A stretch of DNA of 64,000 nt from Antedon mediterranea (lineage: Eukaryota; Echinodermata; Crinoidea; Comatulida; Antedonidae): assembly GCF_964355755.1 (NCBI RefSeq), contig NC_092680.1, positions 193,001 through 257,000 of the forward strand. The letters run 5' to 3'. The notes below the pieces were generated by a model. That model ran no database searches. It had not been told where the DNA came from and saw only the letters and a program-made list of their open reading frames with translations. Every line of letters begins with the position of its first letter. The stretch's first letter is position 1. Positions 39,201 through 51,200 of the stretch are shown here, one piece after another. Both the position numbers and the translations under genes were made by a program.

Positions 39201-42200
39201 TATATGTCATTTTTAAGTATAAATCAGTCTTTGGTAAATTATATTAACTAGTATAATATATGTCATTTTTAAGTATAAATCAGTCTTTGGTGAATTATAT
39301 TAACTAGTATAATATATGTCATTTTTAAGTATAAATCAGTCTTTGGTAAATTATATTAACTAGTATAATATATGTCATTTTTCTTTGACTATAAATATTA
39401 TGTCTTTATTATTGATTTTGAATGTCTTTTTTAAATTACTCCAAAACTGTCATTTTGATAGCAAGATTAATATTATTTTATGTTCTTTCAGTTTTAAATA
39501 GAATATGTAGTTAAAAAATAGTTATTTTAAGAAATAATATGATTTTCTTTAATTTTCTTAATATAAATAACATAAACATAATATAATATACACTCTTTGA
39601 GAGTCAAGACTTTTTATTCTGATCACTAATTAGCTCGGCTCTGAGCTATAACTGCATCTAGGATATCTTTAGCATGGCTACCTCCCTTAAGCCATGCATT
39701 ACTTTTAATATTGTGCCAACCTTATGGGACTACTTTGTTCATTACAATCATACTGACCCCCAATGCTTAGGCAGATATTTTAGGTTGACATTACACATGC
39801 CATTTTAAAATTATTATTTATTTTTGGTTGTTGGTTTGTTCCATATTCTGACTATGACACTAATATTTTAATGGATCATTACAGTAGGTAATGGCTTGTA
39901 GTAAATTATTTACACCAAAATTAAATAGAATATATAAATGAAGCTTGTAATGTGTTTAGGTTGGACCACTGCATCTGACACATTTTGCCTGACAACCTCA
40001 TCCTTAGGCCATTCAAGTGGGTGAAACTGTAAGCTGATTCACCTACTTAAACTTGATTATTTCTTCCTCTGGTTTAAAACTGTAAAGCCTGATGTTATTT
40101 TAAGGGGCCTAAGGGTGTGTTTAACAGCTAAAGGGATGCTCTTCCTTATCCTATCAATGTTTACTAAATCCCTTATTAGATGTTTTTCTTTTTTTAGAGG
40201 ACACTATGATGTGATTCATTTACAAAGGGAGGGAGAATCCGGTGCCATGCCTGACACCCCACCCTTAACATTTGGGTTATGAGGGTCACTTAAATTACTA
40301 ATTAATGACTCCAGGCTTATAAATTCAGGATCCTCTGATCTTTCATGATCATGATGATCTCCAAAGAGTCTAACGTAGCATTGTTTATAGAGGGACATCT
40401 GGACAACAGGGAAATGATCTAAGGGGAGTTGCACTTATGACATGCGCTCTCCCATTTGACAGTTAATACAAATTATGATAATACTATTTGGTATCTGTGT
40501 TAGGGTTAGGGTTAGGGTTTATAGAGGGACAACATGGAAATGATCTAAGGGGAGTTGCACTTATGACATGCGCTCTCCCATTTGACAGTTAATACAAATT
40601 ATGATAATACTATTTGGTATCTGTGTTAGGGTTAGGGTTTATAGAGGGACAACATGGTCTAAGGGGGTGGAGTTGGGACATTGACAGTTAATACAAATTA
40701 TGATAATACTATTTGGTATCTGTGTTAGGGTTAGGGTTTATATAAGGGGGTGGGGTTGGGACATTGACAGTTAATACAAATTATAATACTATTTGGTATC
40801 TGGGTTAGGGTTTATATAAGGGGGTGGGGTTGGGACATTGACAGTTAATACAAATTATGATAATACTATTTGGTATCTGTGTTAGGGTTAGGGTTTATAG
40901 ACGGACAACAGGATCTAAGGGGGTGGGGTTGGGACATTGACAGTTGATACAAATTATGATAATACTATTTGGTATCTGTGTTTGACAGACTATTAATAAC
41001 TGATATACATAACCTCCTTTTAAACACAAAATTATGGTAAAATTGCAGGGGTAAGATTGAAATATTAAAATCAGTAGTGTCATTTTATTTTATGGAATAA
41101 TTATTATGTTTGACAAATAGGAGTTATAAAGCCTTTTAAAAAAATACCTGATAGAATTTGAAATAAGTATATGTTCCTCTTTGTACATGAATAATAGATA
41201 AAATATCCCAATCAACCTTCAACCTTTTATGTCAATAAGTATGAATTGGCAAAACACTGCATGTCTGTGAGTATAATTATAAGATTATTGATATATTTGA
41301 TAATATTATAGAGAGAAGACCAGGTCAAAGTAAAGGTATGATTTAATGAAGCCTTTCCTGAGAGCCTATACCAAGGAAGTATAGTGTGACATACAAACAA
41401 TATTTAATCTATTTACCTTGCATAATCATTATTACATTTATAATTCAATTTCATTATATCAATTCCTCTTCTTCAGTCAATTTATTTACAATACATTTGC
41501 CGTGTATATTTTGAAGGGTGGGAAAATATAATGATATTAATTGTGACTTGCATTTACTGGCAGATGATTAAGGGTTATTTATTTATCATACATCCACTAA
41601 TGTCCTGTCATATAGATGGTTAAAGTTAAAGTCCTTCTAAACATATCTCGCACAGTTCAAATATGAATTCAAGTGTTCAAAACATCAATAAGGCTGAAAG
41701 TAATGAAAAACATTAAAAAAAAAGTAAATGCCTATTGCATTTTATAAAACAGTAGATCGGTGCTATTAAATGTTACCATTTATATTTCTATACATAATAA
41801 CTGTAAGTTCAAAAGTTTATTAAATACCCTTAACCTTTTATCAAGATCTTCATTTTAAGTTACTTTGAATTTGCTTAAGGCACATTTGAAAGAATTTTAA
41901 TATGGTAATTGCCAACAAATATGCATTTTTCAGCTTGGAAGGTGTGAATAAAAGGTCACTTTTGATATAATATAAATATCAATTTCTTTTTGCCTTTAAA
42001 AAAAACCATTATTAATCAATATGACATTTATAATTACTATGACAAAATTATTACCTTACTAATATTTTGAAAATTATGTTAATTTACTGTTGAAATGATC
42101 ACCATAAAAAAAATTGTTTTTGAAACACACAAAATATCTTTATATAATGTAGTTATGTAGTATTATGATAATAGATTTACAACTAATTAATTATACGTAA

Positions 42201-45200
42201 TCATTAAATAGTTGTTATATTGTATGTATCACATCCCATATGCATTACGTCAACACTAGTTAGCATGTACAGACATAGATTTAGGAAATCACAAGATGAC
42301 GATGTTTGATCAAATAAATTGGGATGTATTGTTGAATTTTATGACACGCAATGAAACATGACGTAAGCTCAATTTCTGATTACATTAAGAATCCCTTCTT
42401 CATTAGTCGGATTTATGAAAAGGAACCATTATATATATGTTGCTTCAGATTTATGAAAAGGAACCATTATATATATGTTGCTTCAGATATTTTTCTTTTC
42501 ATTATTTTATTTTGTGTATTATATATTAATTTTTACAGGTCTACCTTTTTTAATTATGGAAAATGTTAATGTACAATAATTAAAATCCGAGTACAATAAA
42601 TTACAAAATATTTGTGTTGTTATTTAAATTTAATTGTAGTAGATAATATTTATTTTTATTAATGTCTGCTATCAATCCTGAGCATTAAGTATACAGTAAT
42701 TTATTTTCATTTGATGGAGATTGATATTAGGTAAGCATCTTATAAAAGCCAAGGCGTAGATGACGATTTTATGGTATTTTTTTCAGCAGAAACATGCCCT
42801 CTGAGACATGATTTAAAGCTAAAGATTTACATTGCTTCTGCTTACCTTCAAAATAGGAATAATTATATCTAGAGTAGTAGATAAGCGTCAAAAGTATTGA
42901 ACATGTACAGCTCAATGATAAATAGTATTGAACATGTACAGCTCAATGATAAAAAGTATTGAACATGTACAGCTCAATGATAAATAGTATTGAACATGTA
43001 CAGCTCAATGATAAAAAATATTGAACATGTACAGCTCAATGATAAATAGTGCTAATGTAAGGTCATGTTAACACCTTATTACATTGCATAGGAATTACAG
43101 TACTGTAGTATTGCTATTTATGGGACATTTTAAAGGCATCTTCTCTATACTGTTTGTGGAGAGATATCTGGAAGGCATCTTCTCTATACTGTTTGTGGAG
43201 AGATATCTGGAAGGCATCTTCTCATATTGTATAATGTATTCTATTATTATAATGTTAATAGTTTACTTATAAATAATTTATATAATTTTCTTTTTCAGAT
43301 TCCCAGAAAGAAGAGATGGTGTGCGACTCCAGATCATCATCAATAGGCAGCCAACTTGTAAGTTGTCCAAGTATATAACTTACTAAAGCATCTAAAGCCT
43401 TGTTCACACTGGGTAAATTTAGCCAATGTAACTAACCAAATGTCATCGGTTAATTTGACCATTGTTCCCACTTGGATAATACAATACGATTTACCATGGA
43501 TTTACCAAAATTTGCTAGTGGTGAGGCAGTGGCCTGTAAATGGTCTGATTTAGACTTTTCTTATTCAAGTTAGCCGGCAATTTGACTTAAATCCAATGCA
43601 ATCGAGGCTTTATATTCAAGAAACAATATTCACCACCAACAGTGTCTGAAAGTAGAGCAAGCTATTTTGATGCTCAGATGTTGACCTTAAAATTGTACTT
43701 AAAGTAGTGCTTGATAGGACCTTGTTTCTTGGCAACACAAACAATCACAAATATTGAGTACTTCTCAACCATGAAGTCAGCAAATAATTGAATAGAAACG
43801 CGGTAAAATAAAACCGGTATAATTGTTGAAAACAGTAGGGGGCGTATCTAATGTCGTAAGATGGTTGATAGCTGAATGTTTAGGTCAAAGGTGACTCTTA
43901 AGAACAAAGTTGCTAACCTTATTACATCTTTAATCTCTGTCTACACTATCAAATTTTATTTGATGTGCCAATATATGGACATGATCACTAACATATTTGG
44001 GCATATCACTACCATATTTGGGCACATCACACTTTTTTGTCACATAAAGTTTGATAGTGTAGACAAGGCTTTATACAATGACTATGAATATATAATATAG
44101 TTTTATAACAAAATTGAGTAAAAACTGTTATATACATTTATTTTTACAATAGTTGACATAATTAATAATTCTAATGTTTTTATTAACTATTTCACCAGGC
44201 TGTTGATGAGAGTATAGACATGGTGAACCTAGGCCCCTTGGAAAGTGTACCTAAGGTTCGTTTGCGCTCAAACAAAGACAGAGAAAAACGTATGTATCTA
44301 TTTCATCAAGTCAAATATAATATGCCATCTTTTTTATTTTATATCCAATAAAATTTTAAAAATTTGAGACAACGTCCAATTTCTTTCTACTCTTTTATTT
44401 TAAACACCATAATCATTTTTGAAAACTGAAAATGAATTACCTTTGTGTATGTTGTGGAGAGATTATACAGTAATAAAATTGTAATTCACAGAAATCAATG
44501 AATTCTACTACAAATAAAAATGTGTTAAAATACAACAGTTGGTGTATACCATGTGGCCAGCAGTTCTAAACGATATTTTAATGGGGGTGGGGGAGGGGTC
44601 ATTTATTCATATAAATAATTATATATGGTATGTGAAAGGTTTTCAATGTTGTACAACAATATGTTGATCTATTTGTTTTTCTTTTTTTATAACTAGGTCA
44701 AAATCGAAGTGTATCTATGTTTGAACCAACAATGTAAGTGTTTTGTCATTACTTTGATTTCATTCACACTGTTCATGTTTTATGCTTTTTACTTATTCAC
44801 AATTTAAAGTGTTTATTTGCAATGATATTGAGCACTCAGACACATAATAAGCAATGCATTCACATTCCACCATTTACTGGTGTAAGAATCATGTTTTATT
44901 CTTTGATGGTCATGCATGGCCACACACATACTAATGATGACCATCCAGGGAGATGTAAAATAATTTATAATAATAACAATGATTTATTTTACATATCCCT
45001 GGACCATCGAAGTAAGTTTAGCCGCAAATACTAAAAGCAAAGTTCACTTTGTGTAAATTGCACAATGAGTAACATTCAAATGGAAAATTTTTTTTTTTTT
45101 AAATCTTCTTTTTCGATTTGATTCTTGTTTCTGAATTTTTAATTTAAGTTTCCATGCACTGCAACAATCAACACTTTGCATTTTTCACACATTTTTCTAT

Positions 45201-48200
45201 ATTTGATTACTACACATAATATGAGAAATATATTTAATTTTGGTATTCTTTTCATTTATAATGTTTTTAATTTCTGAATTTTCTTTCCACATTTAGCTTT
45301 ATGCTATCCGTTCTTTTAATCATCAAACAGTTTATCTTTCACACACATTTTATTTCCTAAACAGTTCCAGCTCTTTTTTCATTCAGCTCCATTGGCTATC
45401 TTTCTTGCATACATTCATTCTTTTTCTGATTTATATCTGCCACCACTCTTTGTCCTGGTTTCCTTGCTCACATTGTCCATGTTGGCAGTGAGTATGCAGT
45501 GGCTAACTTATCTCATTTTTACAGGCCCAAAGCTCATTCCACATCACACCCTAAGCCCAAGACAATTGCTGATCACCAGTAAGTTTAAAAATGTGTTAGT
45601 TATTTTTGTTTTGTTAAACCAATGAACCTGGTAATGGTATGCAAGGCCACCCTCAACTAGCCTAGTCCCTTTAGTTAGGGTGGTTTGAGTGTCCATGTGT
45701 CTAGTTATATTACAGGGCTTGTTTTAAATGGTCGTTTAAAATGGTTTAGCAAAAACAGAATTAACAAACCATTTATTCATGTTCATTCAAACTCTTTTCA
45801 GTGGTCATCTCACTTTTACTTTGTTATGCACTGGCTTTGTTTCAAAACTTTTGTTAAGTTTCTTTTTATTTGCATGTTGTTTATAATTTGCATGTCACCT
45901 ACTAACAATTAATGTGATATCATGATGATATCACTCACTATTCAATTATATATATGTATTAATGTGATATATAATGATATACCACTATTCAATTACATGT
46001 ATTAATATCATATGTAATGATATACCACTATTCATTACATATATCTATATGTGTTTGATTTATATATAATTATATTGAAGAATAACTGCATCAGTAAGTA
46101 ATTTATTCAATTAACATTCCATCTGAAAATTCGTGTTGTGATTTTTATTTCTAATTGTAAAAATTTAAATTAAAGAATACTTTGTTATCACTCAACTAAA
46201 GTAACAAAGCTCTACTAGTAATACAGAACTAATACAATGCATGCTGTCTATGTAATTTACATTGTTTTGTCATTTATTTGTAAGTATTTAATAATTTAGT
46301 AATGTGTTACAGGAAATTGGGTTGAATTAAGTTTGTTGTCTTATGAGTCAGGTGGCTTACCTGGACACAGTCATCCTCTTAATATTAATTATCAATTTCA
46401 TTAATGCCTTGCTTTATTTCAATACTTTTTGAACAATACATTAAACCATTACTTCAATTCATCTAAACTAAATCTCTAATTCAGTAAGAACACAATAATA
46501 TACAATTATGTCAGTTTCTTTACCTACAAATAGTTGATCTTAATATTACTAAATATTCCTACCTTTAATGTTACACCAGACATATTTTTAGATTCATAAC
46601 AGTAGCTTTTGAATAGTATTTAAAACATGTTTATTTTGTTTTAAATTTATTCTCACTTCACACGGCTTTACCACCTCAGATCACTGAAGTTAAGCAACGT
46701 TGGGCCTGGTTAGAGCTTGGATGGGAGACCATCTGGGGTGTTGTATAAATGGTGGTACTGGGGTCCCATTAGGCATTTTAAACCAGCACTGCTGACTCTT
46801 ATGGCAGCCCCTGCATCTAGTATCTGCCTAAAAAAATAATTAATTGACATGGTTGTTTGTGACAGAGGTCAGAAGTTTCATGACCCGACCAACTTATTTT
46901 GCTTGGATGAAGTTTTAATGGAAGGTTCCCGTCATGTCAGGCAAATTACAAAATTTTCTCTTCAATTATTATTATACATTTATTTTATCAATTTATAGGA
47001 TAAGTAAAATAACATCAGAAGAGGTTCCAATGGAATCAGATGAACTTGAAGGAGATCCGGAGTACAATGAATTCCTCAAATCACGGCGAAGAAAACAAGC
47101 ACGTATGTCATTGACAGAATTTTTAGGTGACCCCCGTAACTTCCAAGATGAAGAAGAACGGACAGATATTATAAAGAGAGACAATCAACCTAAACATCGT
47201 ATGTATCACCTTTTTTACCCATATCGGACAGGCAGCAGTGCATCTTATTTCATTTCACTTACATTTCATTTTATTTCAGTTCATTCAATTTTACTAACAG
47301 ACACAAATTAAAACAAAAAGAAACATTGTTAACTGTATGAACTGAGGATAACCCAAGAAAGTTTAATAACAAACTGGAAACTTTAATGGAAATGTAATTT
47401 TGGATTTTTACAAAAACGTAGAGTAATGTATACGGCCTAAAAGCTACAGTTTTTGTTCAAAGAATTGCATAAACTTGAAAACAATAATCTATGACCCAAA
47501 ATCTCGCCCTCAAGTTTCTTTCTGTAATACAAACCAAAATAAAAGTAACAGTACATCCTATGTTTATTTTTCTTCTTTATTTTAAGGTAATCCAATGAGA
47601 AAGTTCAGTTTTCTGAAACAAAAAACAAAAAAAGAAAAGGTAAGTTTAACTATACAGGTACTGGTGGTTGCACTGTCTGGCTATAAGTTTATTTAAACAT
47701 TTTCTAGATAGGTAAATTCAAACATAAACATGCTCTTCCATATTAATGAAAGCTTCTGAAGGACTTGACATATACATTTCGATCCTTGTTGATTGGTACT
47801 GTTAAACCTCTCTTTTGTGCCTAAAACATCTGTTTATTTTACTTACGTGGTTTTACGTGGTCTGTTGGTTTTACTTACGTGTTGGTTTTACATGGTCTGT
47901 TGGTTTTACTTACGTGTTGGTTTTACGTGGTCTGTTGGTTTTACTTGCAGAAAGAACGTGAAGAAAACCGTGCAAAGCATCAATTTGTAGGAGTTGTATT
48001 CTCCAATAACAAAAAGTGCCATCAATGTGAAAAGTCTGTTACCAACAAAGACGCCTTGCAATGTTCAAGTAAGCATTATAACATTCCTTATTGCAGTAAC
48101 ACCCTGTATTTAGTTGCAGTAACACCCTGTATTTAGTTGCACACTAGATGTATTTATTTGAAGGTTGACGCTGCATGGCTCTCACATCATAAACTAAGTT

Positions 48201-48212
48201 TGCTGTGGTCCC

Positions 48213-48246
<34 letters not shown>

Positions 48247-51200
48247 CAGTCAATCTTTCAACTCATGCAATATTCTCCATCATCCAACCATGGAGAAGGA
48301 ATTAGCCAGAATCCATAAACATTCATTATTTGTATACTTTCCATCCACCTATTTTAATTTTATTTATTATGTAAGCTAGTTACACTGTTTTTATTTTCAT
48401 TGTATACATTTGTTGTTCTTTCTACAGTCTGTCAAGTGATTGTACATAATAGTTCATGTAAAGATAATGTTGTTTCCTGTACAAAGCCTTCCAGGCATCC
48501 AAAACAGGTAATCTATTATTTTATATAAATACCATTAATGTGTTGATATTTTATTAATTGCATTTTGCATTGTTTTTTAATTTAAAAAATGTTTGTTGAT
48601 TAATCAAAGATTGAAAATAATACATTTAGGTTTGTTTTGACAAAGAGATTATTAATAGAATTTAACTATTAATATAGATTTTTAATTACATTTTACTAAA
48701 TGTTGTTTGTAGTTTTTATATAAATTATAATATAATATAATTCACATGAAAGCCCACATCCATATCCTCTTGCCAACCAGCATTCATTATTATCAATACT
48801 CAAAATAAAATAATTGTATTTTCCACTAGATACAAAGTGTTGTAATATTTAGACTCATGGCCCAGTGTTTTACCTATTTAGAATTTAATTCCGCACAAGG
48901 TACAAAATCTTAAATGAAAAAATGTTATCTACTTGGTTATCTGCAATTGATATTGCGGATAATCCTTGATTGATTGCAAGGATTTCTTTTGTTATCTACT
49001 TGGTTATCTGCAATTGATATTGCGGATAATCCTTGATTGATTGCAAGGATTTCTTTTGTTATCTACTTGGTTATCTGCAATTGATATTGCGGATAATCCT
49101 TGATTGATTGCAAGGATTTCTTTTGCTATCTACTTGGTTATCTGCAATTGATATTGCGGATAATCCTTGATTGATTGCAAGGATTTCTTTTGTTATCTAC
49201 TTGGTTATCTGCAATTGATATTGCGGATAATCCTTGATTGATTGCAAGGATTTCTTTTGCTATCTACTTGGTTATCTGCAATTGATATTGCGGATAATCC
49301 TTGATTGATTGCAAGGATTTCTTTTGTTATCTACTTGGTTATCTGCAATTGATATTGCGGATAATCCTTGATTGATTGCAAGGATTTCTTTTGCTATCTA
49401 CTTGGTTATCTGCAATTGATATTGCGGATAATCCTTGATTGATTGCAAGGATTTCTTTTGTTATCTACTTGGTTATCTGCAATTGATATTGCGGATAATC
49501 CTTGATTGATTGCAAGGATTTCTTTTGCTATCTACTTGGTTATCTGCAATTGATATTGCGGATAATCCTTGATTGATTGCAAGGATTTCTTTTGTTATCT
49601 ACTTGGTTATCTGCAATTGATATTGCGGATAATCCTTGATTGATTGCAAGGATTTCTTTTGCTATCTACTTGGTTATCTGCAATTGATATTGCGGATAAT
49701 CCTTGATTGATTGCAAGGATTTCTTTTCCTATTCTTCTTTTTTTCCACGATTTTTGTTGCATCTGTAAATCTTGTGAACATCAAATTGTATAACATTGTC
49801 AGAAGATTGACTCTAAATATAGATGTGCAGGAAACTGAATAAAACTGTAAATCATATCAAGAGTCAACATTGTATAAAGTAAAAATGAAGTGTGGCACAA
49901 GAAATGATGCGTGCATGAACGTTTAAAAGTAGATGGCACACACACACAAGGAACGTAGAATGGCGGTTTTTTTTCCTGTTCTTCACACCTTTCAATTCTA
50001 TTCATTTTCATAAACTTCAAATGCAAAATTAAGACATGCATGTTGAATTTGTGTACAACCTCAGGATGAATGGTGACCCCTAATTTTGTTAACTTATTAT
50101 GGATGATTGAATTCATGTGACATTTTGTCGATCAAATCATAATATTTTTCTGCATTAATTTATAATAAATAATAATCAACACATGCACGGACAACCCAAA
50201 CTTGTCATGATGATTTCTAGATTTTAACCTGTTTAATGAAATATAGCCAGCATGAATTCACAGAGCCTAACTGTCATTCATATGCAAGATTTTACAAAAT
50301 TAAATTCACATGCAACTGCTAGATCCTCAGTTAAAAGATAGATTAATCTTTTTGAGGTAGAGACCGTGAAATTTGAACAAATACAAGTATTAGTAAACCC
50401 AAAATATGCACTTTTACTTGTCTTCTCGTTGGCTCTTTTATCAATATTGCCACAGACATCAATCTCCTACCCTACTATCAACATTGCCTCTGACATCACT
50501 ACACTTTTAGGTAGGTCATTAGTTCTTTTATCAATATTGCCACAGACATCAATCTCCTACCCTACTATCAACATTGCCTCTGACATCACTACACTTTTAG
50601 GTAGGTCATTAGTTCTTTTATCAATATTGCCATACAACAGTCTGCTTACACTCTTTACCGTTTCAACATTGCCTCTGCCATCACTACACTTTTAGTCAGC
50701 TCATTAGCTCTTTTTTCCAGAATATGATCCTGCGATACTTTGGTCACTCGCTCGTCAAACCTACAATTTCAGAGGTGATACATATTTTTCTCAATTTATG
50801 AGCAGCAGCTGTCTAACAAAACTTGAAATTTTTGCTTTAAAGTCACATCGAACAATTTCTTTTGTCATCATTTTTATTTTATTTAAGTTAATTTACGTTA
50901 CAGAAATAGCAACATAAAGTATGTCTGTTGTGATATCTGCCATTTTGTGATCCATGCATAGCCAACTATATACTGTACAGTTGGCTAATAGATGATGACA
51001 AGCTCCAATAAGTTGCACTGCGCTGCATGCAGTCTGAAGCCTATTTCCCACTAAGTGAATTTAAACCAAATCCAATGTTTTTACAAAAAAATCTTGTTAC
51101 CCTTTCTACTACAAGAACAAATAGTTGCTATTTTCATACCTCTATGTATCTGCCCTGTTTTGCATGAGCGCTCAAAAACGTGTCATTTCCTGAGTTATGA

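Larger units (their letters stand above)
36648..43298 (+). other. RhoGEF intron 12 (6.7 kb)
   Basis: It contains arrays of 46 bp (36774-37555), 42 bp (37656-37744), 38 bp (38226-38344), 55 bp (39104-39380), telomere-like units (40385-40985), 38 bp (42411-42486), 30 bp (42892-43047) and 39 bp (43134-43221). A GC-richer patch at 39960-40440 leads into the telomere-like array. Stretches 37750-38220, 38350-39100 and 41000-42400 show nothing recognisable. Confidence 0.8.

Noticed and set aside
40216-40434. 72-codon minus-strand frame in a GC-richer patch
   Set aside because: No recognisable domain or splice support. It overlaps the start of the telomere-like repeat array.
40500-40520. Chromosome end suggested by TTAGGG repeats
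   Set aside because: Only one to three hexamers per unit occur, in an intron with coding exons of the same gene on both sides.
44738-45034. 98-codon plus-strand frame after exon 15
   Set aside because: It is intron sequence read past the exon 15 donor, with a His/Phe-rich chance composition.
46660-46780. Functional 5S rRNA gene
   Set aside because: The middle and 3' parts have lost 5S identity; only the internal promoter and 5' end are recognisable.
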